From contig NZ_JAFCKQ010000044.1 in NCBI RefSeq assembly GCF_018130215.1, positions 1 to 64,000 of the forward strand: DNA of 64,000 nucleotides. Reading direction: 5' to 3'. Below the pieces are notes generated by a model. It had not been told where the DNA came from. It did not search any database and worked only from the letters and a program-made list of their open reading frames with translations. Both the position numbers and the translations under genes were made by a program. The DNA is from Bradyrhizobium jicamae (GTDB taxonomy: Bacteria; Pseudomonadota; Alphaproteobacteria; Rhizobiales; Xanthobacteraceae). Of this stretch, positions 27,085 to 35,750 are shown one piece after another. The first letter of the stretch is position 1. Each line of letters begins with the position of its first letter.

Positions 27085-27522
27085 ATGAAGTGGTTCCGGG
27101 CAAATATCAGACAGGGTTCGCGGCTCGCGCTTCTCGCGCTCGCGATCCAGTTTGTGCTGTCGTTCGGACATGTCCACGAAAGCCATGCGCGTGCGGCACT
27201 CGGCGACGTGCAGCACGCCGTTCGCACTGTGTCGGCGCCTGTCCCGCAAGTTGTTCGGGATGCGGGCGCGTCCTGGTTCATTCCCTCCTGGGTCGTTCGC
27301 TCGAGGGCGCACTCGGATGGTCGTTCCGATCATCATGGACTGGCAGACGATTGTCCGATCTGCGCCGTGCTGGCGCTCGCCAGCACGATGCTCTCGGCGA
27401 CGCCGCCCGAACTGCCGGCTCCTCAAGCCGCCGAGTTCGCCTATCTGATCACCAACGCCGCGCCGGTCGACGTCGATTGGGCCGATGCCGCGTTTCAGCC
27501 TCGCGGACCGCCCGTCATCTGA
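27085..27522 (+). CDS. DUF2946-family His-rich exported protein
   Basis: This 145-residue protein has one N-terminal hydrophobic segment (LALLALAIQFVLSFGHV, about residues 12-28), acting as signal or anchor. The rest carries clustered potential metal ligands: HVHESH near residue 28, HSDGRSDHHG near 86-95, and the CPIC motif typical of DUF2946 near 100. The start at 27085 follows GAGG. It sits between piuC and exbB, behind a Zur-like palindrome. A periplasmic metal-handling role (zinc or copper) is inferred from residues and context; no activity is known for the family. Confidence 0.75.
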   Translation: MKWFRANIRQGSRLALLALAIQFVLSFGHVHESHARAALGDVQHAVRTVSAPVPQVVRDAGASWFIPSWVVRSRAHSDGRSDHHGLADDCPICAVLALASTMLSATPPELPAPQAAEFAYLITNAAPVDVDWADAAFQPRGPPVI

Positions 27523-27638
27523 GCGACGGCCGGCATCGGCCCGTTGACGCGTCGCGGCTGCTATCCCGGCATCGGGCAACAGTTGCGACCGATCTGTGCA
27601 TACGCCGTGATTGAATGATCCAGTTCCCGGACAGAAGA

Positions 27639-28628
27639 ATGAAAATGTCAACCTTTCGCGCGACCCGTCGTCTAGCTCTGGTGCTGGCGACGCTGTCGTT
27701 TGCATCGCCGCTATCCGCTCAACAGACGTCCGCACAGCAGACAGCGGCTCCGGCGCCGCAACAGGCTGCAGCGCCGACGCAAGCGCAGGCGGCCCCGCCG
27801 CAGGCAGTTCCGGCACCAGCGCAGGCGCCTGCATCACCTGCCGCGATGCCCTCGGCCGCATCCGCGCCGCAGACGATCGCCGCTCCGGGCGATGGCGAGA
27901 GCAAGTTGCTGAAGTCCACTGCGACCGGCCTGCATGAGTTGTCGCCGTGGACCATGTTCATGAACGCCGACATCATCGTGAAGGCGGTGATGATCGGTCT
28001 CGCCTTCGCCTCGCTGGTCACCTGGACGGTGTTCATTGCCAAGACCATCGAGCTGACCGTCGCCCAGGGCAAGCTGCGTCGCGCGCTCGCCAGGGTCGGC
28101 GAGGCGCGGTCGCTCGCCGAGGCGCAGTTCTCGCTCGGCGCCAAGGGCAGCGTGCTGTCGTCATTCATCAACGCCGCGATGCGCGAGGGACGGCTGTCGG
28201 CCGGAATCTCCAGCGACAGCGGCATCAAGGAGCGCGCGGCCTCGAGCTTCGCCGAGATCGTGCGCGCCGAGGCGCGCCGCATCCGCATCGGCATGGGCCT
28301 GCTCGCGACCATCGGCGCGACGTCGCCGTTCGTCGGCCTGTTCGGCACTGTCTGGGGCATCATGAACAGCTTCATCGGCATTTCGAAGTCGCAGACCACG
28401 AACCTTGCCGTGGTGGCGCCCGGTATCGCCGAGGCGCTGCTCGCAACTGCGATCGGTCTCGTCGCGGCGATCCCCGCGGTCATCATCTACAATCACTTCT
28501 CGCGTGTCACGAAGGGCTATCTCGAGCTCGTCAACCGCGCCTCGGGCGCCGCGGCACGGCTGCTGTCGCGCGATCTCGACCGTACCCATGGCAGCGTGCC
28601 CGGTAGCGCCCGCGCGGCGGCGGAGTAG
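27639..28628 (+). CDS. exbB: TonB-system proton channel subunit ExbB
   Basis: This 329-residue inner-membrane protein powers TonB using the proton gradient. It has a signal-like N-terminus ending LSAQQ, then about 70 residues of Gln/Ala/Pro-rich periplasmic sequence. Three transmembrane helices follow: MIGLAFASLVTWTVFIAKT, and the pair starting GLLATIGATSPFVGLFGTVWGIM and IAEALLATAIGLVAAIPAVI. The long N-terminal extension is usual for rhizobial ExbB. The start is uncertain between 27615, 27639 and 27645. It lies three bases upstream of exbD. Confidence 0.92.
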   Translation: MKMSTFRATRRLALVLATLSFASPLSAQQTSAQQTAAPAPQQAAAPTQAQAAPPQAVPAPAQAPASPAAMPSAASAPQTIAAPGDGESKLLKSTATGLHELSPWTMFMNADIIVKAVMIGLAFASLVTWTVFIAKTIELTVAQGKLRRALARVGEARSLAEAQFSLGAKGSVLSSFINAAMREGRLSAGISSDSGIKERAASSFAEIVRAEARRIRIGMGLLATIGATSPFVGLFGTVWGIMNSFIGISKSQTTNLAVVAPGIAEALLATAIGLVAAIPAVIIYNHFSRVTKGYLELVNRASGAAARLLSRDLDRTHGSVPGSARAAAE

Positions 28629-28631
28629 GCG

Positions 28632-29099
28632 ATGGCGGTCTCGATCACAGACGCTGACGGCGACGACGATTTCGCCGAATCCCACGAGATCAACGTCACG
28701 CCGTTCATCGACGTGATGCTGGTGCTGCTGATCATCTTCATGGTGGCGGCGCCGCTCTCGACCGTCGATCTGCCGATTGACTTGCCGACCTCGACGGCAA
28801 CGGCGACGAAGAAGCCGGACAAGCCGACCTATGTCAGCATCAAGCCCGACCTCTCGCTTGCGATCGGCGAGACCTTCGTCAAGCGGGTCGATCTGGTGAA
28901 CGCGCTCGACGCCATCCCCGACATGACCAAGGACAAGTACATCTTCGTGCGCGCCGATCGGGCGGTTCCCTATGGCGAACTGATGGACGTGCTGGAATTC
29001 CTGCGCAAGGGCGGCTATTCCAAGGTCAAGCTGGTGGCGCTGGAGGGAGTTCCGGATGCGGCGGCGCAGCAGGGCGCACCGACTGCGACGAAGCCATGA
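28632..29099 (+). CDS. exbD: TonB-system subunit ExbD
   Basis: This 155-residue protein has a short cytoplasmic N-terminus and one membrane helix bearing the essential Asp (INVTPFIDVMLVLLIIFMV), followed by a periplasmic domain. It assembles with ExbB to energise TonB. It is directly coupled to exbB (3-base gap) and followed by tonB (16-base gap). Confidence 0.95.
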   Translation: MAVSITDADGDDDFAESHEINVTPFIDVMLVLLIIFMVAAPLSTVDLPIDLPTSTATATKKPDKPTYVSIKPDLSLAIGETFVKRVDLVNALDAIPDMTKDKYIFVRADRAVPYGELMDVLEFLRKGGYSKVKLVALEGVPDAAAQQGAPTATKP

Positions 29100-29115
29100 T
29101 GAAGGCCTGACGCCG

Positions 29116-29904
29116 ATGTCCGATCTCGAGCAGAAGCCGTCCCGGAAATTGTGGGTGTCCGCCGCGGTCGCAGCGCTGCTGCTGCATGTCGGCGGAGCCG
29201 CGCTCGCGCTGACCAACCTGCAGGCGGACGACCCGGAGGATGTCTCCGGCGTGTCGGCGATCGAGGTCGGAGTCGAACTGGCGGCACCGCAGCGTGAGGT
29301 CACCGATCTGCCGGCCGGTCCCGACGCGGATGCGTCGGTCGCTTCTCCTGAGGTCCCCGAGCAAAAGGCCGAGGTGAAGGAAACCGACCTGCCGAAGGAC
29401 ACCCCGACGACGACCGAAGACGCCGACCGCGTGGTGACCGAGAACGACAACAACAAGCCGAAGGAAGAAGAGCAGAAGGTCGCTGCGGTCCAGACCGCCG
29501 CATCGCAGGAGTCGGTCGCGGCGGAAGCGACCGCGATGCCGACGGTGGAAGCCGCTCCCGATGCGCAGCGCTCGGTGGCGCCGGTGGTCGGCAACGGCAA
29601 CGCGCTCAGGCACGCGCGCGAGACCTGGCAGAAGGTCCTGATGGCGCATCTCGACAAGCACAAGAAATATCCGGCCGACCGCGCGCTCAAATCGGCCGAG
29701 ATCTATGTGCGCTTCACGCTGGACCGGCTCGGGCACGTGCTCGAGACGTCGATCGAGAAGGGCTCCGGCGACGCCGCCTTCGACCAGGCTGCGATTGCAA
29801 TGGTCAAGCGCTCCGACCCGGTTCCGGCGCCGCCTCCGCTCGTCGCCGACGAGGGCCTGAGCTTCACGCTGCCCGTGATCTTCCGCGTCAAGGGCAAGGG
29901 CTGA
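29116..29904 (+). CDS. tonB: Energy transducer TonB
   Basis: This 262-residue protein spans the inner membrane once (LWVSAAVAALLLHVGGAAL, about residues 11-29). A long acidic and Pro/Lys/Thr-rich periplasmic spacer follows, then a C-terminal TonB domain (about 180-260) with HKKYPADRALKSAEIYVRFTLDRLG. It delivers energy from ExbBD to outer-membrane receptors such as the one at 23.7 kb. The ATG at 29116 was chosen because the upstream in-frame extension is only Arg-rich exbD shadow. It ends the operon. Confidence 0.94.
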   Translation: MSDLEQKPSRKLWVSAAVAALLLHVGGAALALTNLQADDPEDVSGVSAIEVGVELAAPQREVTDLPAGPDADASVASPEVPEQKAEVKETDLPKDTPTTTEDADRVVTENDNNKPKEEEQKVAAVQTAASQESVAAEATAMPTVEAAPDAQRSVAPVVGNGNALRHARETWQKVLMAHLDKHKKYPADRALKSAEIYVRFTLDRLGHVLETSIEKGSGDAAFDQAAIAMVKRSDPVPAPPPLVADEGLSFTLPVIFRVKGKG

Positions 29905-29920
29905 AGCTCCATTTCTCGAT

Positions 29921-29934
29921 GTCATTCCGGGGCG
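29921..29934. repeat. Fragment of the cloverleaf palindromic repeat
   Basis: GTCATTCCGGGGCG is identical over all 14 bases to the left arm of the element at 35661-35739, but no matching right arm follows. It appears to be a truncated copy after tonB. Confidence 0.6.
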
Positions 29935-29967
29935 CTGGCCATGGGGTCGCGTACGCGGTGACTGCAA

Positions 29968-31185
29968 TCAGCTCTTCTTGACCAGCGGGCAGGCGCTCTT
30001 CTCGAGCGGCAGGAACGCTTCGTCCGCGGGAATGGTCGCAATCAGCCTGTAATAGTCCCACGGATATTTCGACTCGGACGGCTTCTTCACCTCGAACAGA
30101 TAGGCCGGGTGGATCTTGCGGCCGTCGGCGCGGATCGAGCCCTTGCCGAACAGCGGATCGTCGGCCGGCAGCTCCTTCATCTTGGCGACCACGGCGCGGC
30201 CGTCATGCGGGTTGCCTCCGAGCGCTTCGAGCGCCTTGAAATAATGGATGAGCGACGAATAGACGCCGGCCTGCACCATGGTCGGCGGGTTCTTCTTGAA
30301 GCGCTCCATGAAGCGCTTCGAGAAGGCGCGGGTCTGGTCGTTCATGTCCCAGTAGAAGCTTTCGGTGAAGTTCAGGCCCTGGGCGATGTTGAGGCCGAGC
30401 GCGTTGACGTCGGTGATGAACATCAGCATGCCCGCAAGCTTCTGGCCGCCCGAGACGATGCCGAACTCGGCCGCCTGCTTGATCGCGTTGGTGGTGTCGC
30501 CGCCGGCGTTGGCGAGGCCGATGACCTTGGCCTTCGAACTCTGCGCCTGCAGCAGGAACGATGAAAAGTCAGCGGTGTTGAGCGGATGCTTGACGCTGCC
30601 GAGCACCTTGCCGCCGCTCGACGTGACGGCAGCCGTCGTGTCGCGCTCGAGCGCCTGGCCGAAGGCATAGTCCGCGGAGATGAAAAACCAGGTGTCGCCG
30701 CCGGATTTGACCAGCGCCCGGCCGGTGCCGTTGGCGAGCATGTAGGTGTCGTAGGCCCAGTGCACGGTATTGGGCGTGCATTGCGAGCCGGTGAGATCGG
30801 ACGAACCCGAGCCCGAGTTCAGGTTGACGACATTCTTCTCTTTGGCGAGGTTGGCGATCGCGAGCCCGACATTGGAGGCCGCGAGATCGACGAACACGTC
30901 GACCTTCTCGACATCGATCCACTGCTTGCCGATATTGACGGCGACGTCGGGCTTGTTCTGGTGATCGGCCGAAATGACGTCGATCTTCCAGCCCTTCGCC
31001 AGCAGCCCGGAATCCTCGACCGCCATTTGCGCCGCGACCACCGAGCCCGGTCCGCCGATGTCCTGGTAGAGTCCGGACTGATCGCCGAGCGCGCCGACGC
31101 GGACCACCTTGTCCATCGTCTGCGCGGATGCGCCGGCGCCGAACAGGCTCATGCCCGCCACGAGGGCTGCAATGGATCGCTTCAT
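29968..31185 (-). CDS. ABC transporter periplasmic binding protein, branched-chain amino acid type
   Basis: This 405-residue type-1 periplasmic binding protein starts at 31185 behind a strong GGGAGGAAAG site and has a signal peptide (MKRSIAALVAG to GASAQ). The family pattern VRVGALGDQSGLYQDIGGPG and the segment SADHQNKPDVAVN place it among Liv/urea/short-chain-amide type receptors. It is an orphan: no permease or ATPase gene adjoins, and the liv operon at 12.8-17.5 kb has its own receptor. It may serve a transporter encoded elsewhere. The ligand is unknown. Confidence 0.9.
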   Translation of the reverse strand: MKRSIAALVAGMSLFGAGASAQTMDKVVRVGALGDQSGLYQDIGGPGSVVAAQMAVEDSGLLAKGWKIDVISADHQNKPDVAVNIGKQWIDVEKVDVFVDLAASNVGLAIANLAKEKNVVNLNSGSGSSDLTGSQCTPNTVHWAYDTYMLANGTGRALVKSGGDTWFFISADYAFGQALERDTTAAVTSSGGKVLGSVKHPLNTADFSSFLLQAQSSKAKVIGLANAGGDTTNAIKQAAEFGIVSGGQKLAGMLMFITDVNALGLNIAQGLNFTESFYWDMNDQTRAFSKRFMERFKKNPPTMVQAGVYSSLIHYFKALEALGGNPHDGRAVVAKMKELPADDPLFGKGSIRADGRKIHPAYLFEVKKPSESKYPWDYYRLIATIPADEAFLPLEKSACPLVKKS

Positions 31186-31338
31186 CTTTCCTCCCGCATG
31201 ATTTTTGTTCTGGGGCTTCACTATGCCCGGCGGCAACGGCGCCGCCTAGGGGAGCGAAAGTCGATCGCGAAATTCCACGTTGCGACAAATTAATTCGACC
31301 CTTGTTGAGCCGGCACTATGGTTGTGCAGAGGCAGGGC

Positions 31339-32913
31339 ATGCGCATGAACTTGACTGGCTCAGTGTCGGCGACCAACGCACGGCCGTGCGGGATCGATTG
31401 GCTCAGGGTCGATATGGCGCATCGCCCTGCCGTGTGGATCACGGCCCTCTCGGTCGGGATCGTGCACGCGGCGACGGCCGGTCGCTATGATGCGCAGCGC
31501 AATGAACTCTACTTCCTCGCCTGTGGCTGGCATCCGGATTTCGGCTATGTCGACCAGCCCCCGCTGGTGCCGTTGATTGCGGCGACGACCCAGCTGTTCG
31601 GCATCAGCACCTGGATGCTGCGGCTGCCCGCGACGATCGCCGCTGTCGCTCTGGTGTTTCTGGCGGCGTCCTTTGCGCGACTGCTGGGCGGCGGGGCGAG
31701 GGCGGCTGTGTTTGCCGCGATCGCGGCAAGCATCGCGCCGGGCCTTGCCGGACTGTCCTCGCATCTGACGACATCGACCTTCGAGCCGCTGGCCTGGACC
31801 GGCGCGGCATTCCTGCTGGTGCGGGCGATCCGCGAGGAGCGACGCACCGATCTGGTCTGGACCGGTGTCGTCGCGGGCGCGGCGATGGAAGCGAAATGGG
31901 GCATCGCGATCTGGCTGGTCGCGCTCGGCGCGGGCATCGTCGCGACATCGTCGCGCCGCATCCTCGCCTGGTGGCAGCTCTGGCTCGGGGTCGTGATCGC
32001 AGCCGCGCTGTTCGCACCGAACCTGATCTGGCAGTGGCAGCACGACTGGCCGTTCTTCGCGGTGATCCTGCCGCATCTCGAGAGCCAGAGGGATTACACC
32101 GGTCCGTTCTGGCAGTTCGAATGGCGGCAGGCGCTGTCGATGAACGTCGTGCTCGCGCCCTTGATCGTTGCAGGCATGCTTGCGCCCTTCGTCGATCGCC
32201 GGCTCGCCGATGCGCGGTTCCTGTCGATCGGTTTCGTGCTGACGACCGCGTTCTATTTCCTGCAGCGCGGCACGAACTACTATCTGTTTCCGGTCTATCC
32301 CACGATGTTTATCGTCGGCGCCGTCTGCTGCGAACGGCTCGACGCCTGGATCACGCGTGGCTGGATCGCTGGTGCCATCGCCGTCAGCGCGGTGTTCGCG
32401 CCGGTCGCATTGCCGATCCTGGAGCCCGAACTGCTGCAACGCTACATGCAGGCGACCGGCATCAAGCCTGCGCCGATCGAGGCGGCGGGCGTCGGTGCTC
32501 CGCTGACCCAAGGCCTGTCGGACGAGTTCGGCTGGCGCGAACTCGAGCAGAAGGTCGCCAAGGCCTATCGGGCGCTGCCGCCGGACGAGCGGAGCCGCGC
32601 CGCCATCGTCGCGGCCAATTACGGGCAGGCGGCCGCGATCGATGTCTACGGCAAGGCCGACGGCTTGCCGCCGGCGCTGAGCGGCCACAACCAGTATTGG
32701 CTATGGGGGCCACGCGGCTACGACGGTTCACTCGCCATCCATGTCGGTGGCGACCCGCAGCGCTGGCAGCGTGGGTGCCAGTCGATCCAGAACGTCGACA
32801 AGACCGACAACGCCTTTGCCATGCCGTATGAGAACAACCGGCCGATCTTCATCTGCCGCGGCATCCGCGTGCCGCTGACGCAGATCTGGGACAGGTTGAG
32901 GCGCTACCGCTGA
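31339..32913 (+). CDS. Membrane glycosyltransferase, family 39 (ArnT/PMT-like)
   Basis: This 524-residue protein has about ten hydrophobic segments across residues 30-390, then a soluble C-terminal region. Early residues YDAQRNELYFLACGWHPDFGYVDQPPLVPLIA match the first periplasmic loop of GT39/ArnT-type enzymes, in which an acidic residue is catalytic. The family moves a sugar from a polyprenyl-phosphate carrier to lipid or protein in the periplasm; the acceptor here is unknown. The ATG at 31339 is favoured by AGAGG at 31328-31332. A start at 31318 would add seven residues. It is divergent from the binding protein. Confidence 0.82.
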   Translation: MRMNLTGSVSATNARPCGIDWLRVDMAHRPAVWITALSVGIVHAATAGRYDAQRNELYFLACGWHPDFGYVDQPPLVPLIAATTQLFGISTWMLRLPATIAAVALVFLAASFARLLGGGARAAVFAAIAASIAPGLAGLSSHLTTSTFEPLAWTGAAFLLVRAIREERRTDLVWTGVVAGAAMEAKWGIAIWLVALGAGIVATSSRRILAWWQLWLGVVIAAALFAPNLIWQWQHDWPFFAVILPHLESQRDYTGPFWQFEWRQALSMNVVLAPLIVAGMLAPFVDRRLADARFLSIGFVLTTAFYFLQRGTNYYLFPVYPTMFIVGAVCCERLDAWITRGWIAGAIAVSAVFAPVALPILEPELLQRYMQATGIKPAPIEAAGVGAPLTQGLSDEFGWRELEQKVAKAYRALPPDERSRAAIVAANYGQAAAIDVYGKADGLPPALSGHNQYWLWGPRGYDGSLAIHVGGDPQRWQRGCQSIQNVDKTDNAFAMPYENNRPIFICRGIRVPLTQIWDRLRRYR

Positions 32914-32923
32914 CCTGACGGGA

Positions 32924-33346
32924 TCAGCGCCAGTAGTAGCGGATCGCGACGTAGACCACGACGAGGCAGCCGAAGATCAGCGCCACCGGCAGCGGGCGCT
33001 TGGCGTTCGGGTCCTGCTTCGGCTTGCTGGGCAGGCGGCGGAATGCGGTGACGTTGCCGGTGTCGGTGCTCGGCTCGCGCGAGCGGGCGGGAACTTCGGG
33101 GGCGGTTCCGGCACCGCCCATTTCGGCATAGTAGCTGCGGTACATCTGCTGGATGGTCGCCTCGCTCGCCTCGGCCTCGTCCATCTGCTCCAGCAGCTTC
33201 TTGTAGATGGCCAGGAAATTCTGCGCTTCCAGCGGCAGGGCGGAGGCGCCGTTGAGCTTGGCCATCATCTTCCAGGTTGCAAAGTCGGCCCGCGCGCGGG
33301 TGTCGGCGCGTCGCGCAATCAGCATGTCGGCAGCTTTGATCACCAT
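32924..33346 (-). CDS. Hypothetical protein with C-terminal membrane anchor
   Basis: This 140-residue protein is soluble and helical for about 75 residues (AADMLIARRADTRARADFATWKMM). A polar Pro/Ser/Arg linker follows, then one C-terminal hydrophobic helix (LPVALIFGCLVVVYVAIRYYW, about residues 118-138), so it looks tail-anchored. There is no signal peptide. It is in the same direction as, and 26 bases downstream of, the site-2 protease gene, so co-transcription is likely. No known domain is recognised. Confidence 0.7.
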   Translation of the reverse strand: MVIKAADMLIARRADTRARADFATWKMMAKLNGASALPLEAQNFLAIYKKLLEQMDEAEASEATIQQMYRSYYAEMGGAGTAPEVPARSREPSTDTGNVTAFRRLPSKPKQDPNAKRPLPVALIFGCLVVVYVAIRYYWR

Positions 33347-33372
33347 GGCCTCGAAGCGTTCCTCGGTCTCAT

Positions 33373-34053
33373 TTACGTATTTCCTGTGATCAGGAGAAGG
33401 GCCTGGATCACATATCCGGTCAGTGTCCGCAGTATCGTGGAAATAACATCAAGATTGAGGCCCAGCCGGCTGCCCAGCATCGGCAGCAGGATCAGGAGCC
33501 CGATCAGGATCAGCATGCCGTAGGGCTCGAGCCGGGCCAACGGGAGGGCCAGCGGCCGTGGCAACAGCCCGACGGCGACCCGGCCGCCGTCCAGCGGCGG
33601 GATCGGCATCATGTTGAAGATCGCAAGCACGATGTTGATCAGGAAGGCGTTTTTCAGATTGTCCGCGGTCCACCGGGCGGCATCCGCCGGGACGAAAGGC
33701 AGGGCGTGGAATGCCAGCGCCGCGGCGGTCGCCAGGATGATGTTGGTCAGAGGTCCCGCCAGCGCCACCCACACCATGTCGAGCCTGGGGTGGTTCAGGT
33801 TGCGGAAGTTCACCGGGACCGGCTTGGCATAGCCGAACAGGAACGGCGAATGCCCCAGCAGCAGCACGGCGGGCAGGATCAGCGTGCCGAACGGGTCGAT
33901 ATGCTTCAGGGGATTGAAGCTGACGCGGCCGAGCTGCCAGGCCGTGTTGTCACCGAGCCGGTGGGCGACGAAGCCGTGCGCCGCCTCGTGGAAGGTGATG
34001 GCGATCACCAGCGGCAGCACCCAGACCGAGATGTCGTAGAGCGAGATGTTCAA
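33373..34053 (-). CDS. Site-2 protease family protein (M50 zinc metalloprotease)
   Basis: This 226-residue polytopic protein has the metal motif H22-E-A-A-H26 in the first helix and the third-ligand motif NMMPIPPLDGGR (Asp in LDGG) in a later helix. These two define M50 intramembrane proteases. There is no PDZ domain, so it belongs to the short SREBP/YwhC-like branch of unknown substrate. The segment RVSFNPLKHIDPFGTLILP is typical of that branch. It may be operonic with the tail-anchored protein downstream. Confidence 0.88.
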   Translation of the reverse strand: MNISLYDISVWVLPLVIAITFHEAAHGFVAHRLGDNTAWQLGRVSFNPLKHIDPFGTLILPAVLLLGHSPFLFGYAKPVPVNFRNLNHPRLDMVWVALAGPLTNIILATAAALAFHALPFVPADAARWTADNLKNAFLINIVLAIFNMMPIPPLDGGRVAVGLLPRPLALPLARLEPYGMLILIGLLILLPMLGSRLGLNLDVISTILRTLTGYVIQALLLITGNT

Positions 34054-34139
34054 TGTGCTGAGCCTTGATGCGGGCTTTGGGTCGCGAGGGATCGAACCAC
34101 GAGGCTAGCACGGATTTGCCGCATCCCCGGTGACAGCGG

Positions 34140-34886
34140 CTAATAGGTCGCGCGCCCGCCCGAGATGTCGAACACCGCGCCGGTCGAGAAGGCGCAATCC
34201 TGCGACGCCAGCCAGGTCACCATCGCGGCCAGCTCCTCGACCAGCACGAAGCGGCCCTTCGGGATCTTCGACAGCATGAAGTCGATGTGCTGCTGCGTCA
34301 TCTGGTCGAAGATCGCGGTCTTCGCCGCGGCCGGCGTCACCGCGTTGACGAGGATGTCGTGCTGCGCGAGCTCCTTGCCGAGCGATTTCGTCAGCGCGAT
34401 CAGGCCGGCCTTCGATGACGAATAATGCGCCGCGTTCGGGTTGCCTTCCTTGCCGGCGATCGAGGCGATGTTGACGATGCGGCCGTATTTCTGGCCGATC
34501 ATCACAGGCACGATCGCCTTGCAGCAGATGAAGGGAGCCTCGAGATTGATGCGCATTACCCTGCGCCAGTCGTCGAGATCGGTTTCCCAGACCGGCTTGT
34601 TGGCTCCGGTGATGCCGGCATTGTTGACGAGGATGTCGATCTTGCCGAACGCCCTCAGCGTCTGATCGCGCGCGGAGTCCACGGCGGCAGGGTCGGCGAC
34701 GTCGGTCTTGATCGCGATCACGTTCTCGCCGATCGCCTTGGCGGTCTTCTCGGCCAGCTGCTGGTCGAAATCCCAGATTGCGACTTTCGCGCCGGAGGCG
34801 ACAAAGCGCTCGGTGATGGCGCGGCCGAAGCCCTGCGCGCCACCGGTGACGACGGCGCAGCGGCCGTTGAGATCGATCTTGTTCAT
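34140..34886 (-). CDS. SDR-family NAD(P)-dependent dehydrogenase
   Basis: This 248-residue Rossmann enzyme has the cofactor motif TGGAQGFGR, the NNAG motif (LVNNAGITG), the active-site Ser in NIASIAG and YSSSK with catalytic Tyr and Lys. It is likely a sugar, sugar-lactone or sugar-acid dehydrogenase because it is last in the minus-strand arm with a second SDR and an IlvD/Edd dehydratase. FabG-type ketoacyl reductase is the sequence-level alternative, but the neighbourhood argues against it. It lies 20 bases downstream of the second SDR gene. Confidence 0.85.
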   Translation of the reverse strand: MNKIDLNGRCAVVTGGAQGFGRAITERFVASGAKVAIWDFDQQLAEKTAKAIGENVIAIKTDVADPAAVDSARDQTLRAFGKIDILVNNAGITGANKPVWETDLDDWRRVMRINLEAPFICCKAIVPVMIGQKYGRIVNIASIAGKEGNPNAAHYSSSKAGLIALTKSLGKELAQHDILVNAVTPAAAKTAIFDQMTQQHIDFMLSKIPKGRFVLVEELAAMVTWLASQDCAFSTGAVFDISGGRATY

Positions 34887-34906
34887 GCCGGGTGCCCTCG
34901 GATGCG

Positions 34907-35638
34907 TCAGAGCATGAAGCCGCCGTCGACGACCATGTCGACGCCGGTGGTGAATGCGGCCTCGTCGCTTGCGAGATAGACCGCCATGGCCGCTATTTCC
35001 TCGGCGGTGCCGAGCCGGCCCATCTTCTGGCGGGCGACGAATTTCTCGCGTCCATCGGGGCCAGCTGCCGCCGCGCGATCGAGCATCGAGGGAGTCTCCA
35101 CGGTGCCCGGGCAGATGCTGTTGCAGCGGATGCCCTGCGTGATGAAGTCGAGCGCAACCGCGCGCGTCAGCAGCGAGACCGCCGCCTTGGACGCGCTGTA
35201 GACATAGCGGTTGGCCGGGGGCCGGAGCGCCGCACAGGACGAGATGTTGACAATGCTGCCGCCGCCGCCCGCCAGCATCGCCGGCAGGAACGCCTTGATG
35301 GTCCGGTGCATGGATTTGACGTTGAGGTCGAACGAGAAGTCGAAGTCCTCTTCCGAGCAGTCCAGGATGGTTCCGTTGTGCACGAAGCCGGCTGCATTGA
35401 GCAGGACGTCGATCTTGCCGACGCGCTTGGCGAAGGCATTGACGTCAGCGGTGTTGCGCACGTCGAGCCGCGACGTCTCGGCAATGCCTTCCTTGCCGAG
35501 CGTGGCGATGCCGCCTTCATTGATGTCGGTCGCGATGACCGTGGCGCCTTCGCGCGCGAATGCGATGGCGCATGCACGTCCGATGCCCGCGGCGGCGGCG
35601 GTGACGACGGCCCGCTTTCCCTTCAGTCGGTCTGACAT
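34907..35638 (-). CDS. SDR dehydrogenase, 2-keto-3-deoxy-L-fuconate dehydrogenase-like
   Basis: This 243-residue enzyme starts at 35638 behind AAAAGGAG. It has TAAAAGIGRA for NAD, an Asp after strand 2 (ATDINE, favouring NAD), LNAAGFVHNGT, SSCAALR, and YSASK with Tyr and Lys. The pattern LDCSEEDFDFSFDLNVKSM and PGTVETPS closely follow the human DHRS6/BDH2 family, whose bacterial members include 2-keto-3-deoxy-L-fuconate dehydrogenase. With an acid-sugar dehydratase upstream, oxidation of a 2-keto-3-deoxy sugar acid is plausible. (R)-3-hydroxybutyrate dehydrogenase is the alternative. Confidence 0.82.
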   Translation of the reverse strand: MSDRLKGKRAVVTAAAAGIGRACAIAFAREGATVIATDINEGGIATLGKEGIAETSRLDVRNTADVNAFAKRVGKIDVLLNAAGFVHNGTILDCSEEDFDFSFDLNVKSMHRTIKAFLPAMLAGGGGSIVNISSCAALRPPANRYVYSASKAAVSLLTRAVALDFITQGIRCNSICPGTVETPSMLDRAAAAGPDGREKFVARQKMGRLGTAEEIAAMAVYLASDEAAFTTGVDMVVDGGFML

Positions 35639-35660
35639 TGATTGCTCCTTTTCCGTGTCC

Positions 35661-35739
35661 GTCATTCCGGGGCGCGCGCAGCGCGAACCCGGAATCCCGA
35701 GATTCCGGGTTCGATGCTATCGCATCGCCCCGGAATGAC
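35661..35739. repeat. Cloverleaf-like palindromic intergenic repeat
   Basis: The outer arms GTCATTCCGGGGCG (35661-35674) and CGCCCCGGAATGAC (35726-35739) are perfect. Three hairpins nest inside: CGCGC/GCGCG (35673-35685), AACCCGGAATC/GATTCCGGGTT with loop CCGA (35686-35711), and CGATGC/GCATCG (35712-35727). The whole folds as a four-way junction. It lies between the second SDR and the dehydratase genes. Similar elements are dispersed in Bradyrhizobium and relatives as I recall; a 14-base fragment recurs at 29921-29934. Confidence 0.85.
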
Positions 35740-35750
35740 GGCGTTTGGTA

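Noticed and set aside
35661-35739. tRNA or CRISPR-like repeat because of the cloverleaf shape
   Set aside because: No anticodon-arm or T-loop sequence, no CCA end, and no regularly spaced copies; it is an intergenic palindromic repeat.
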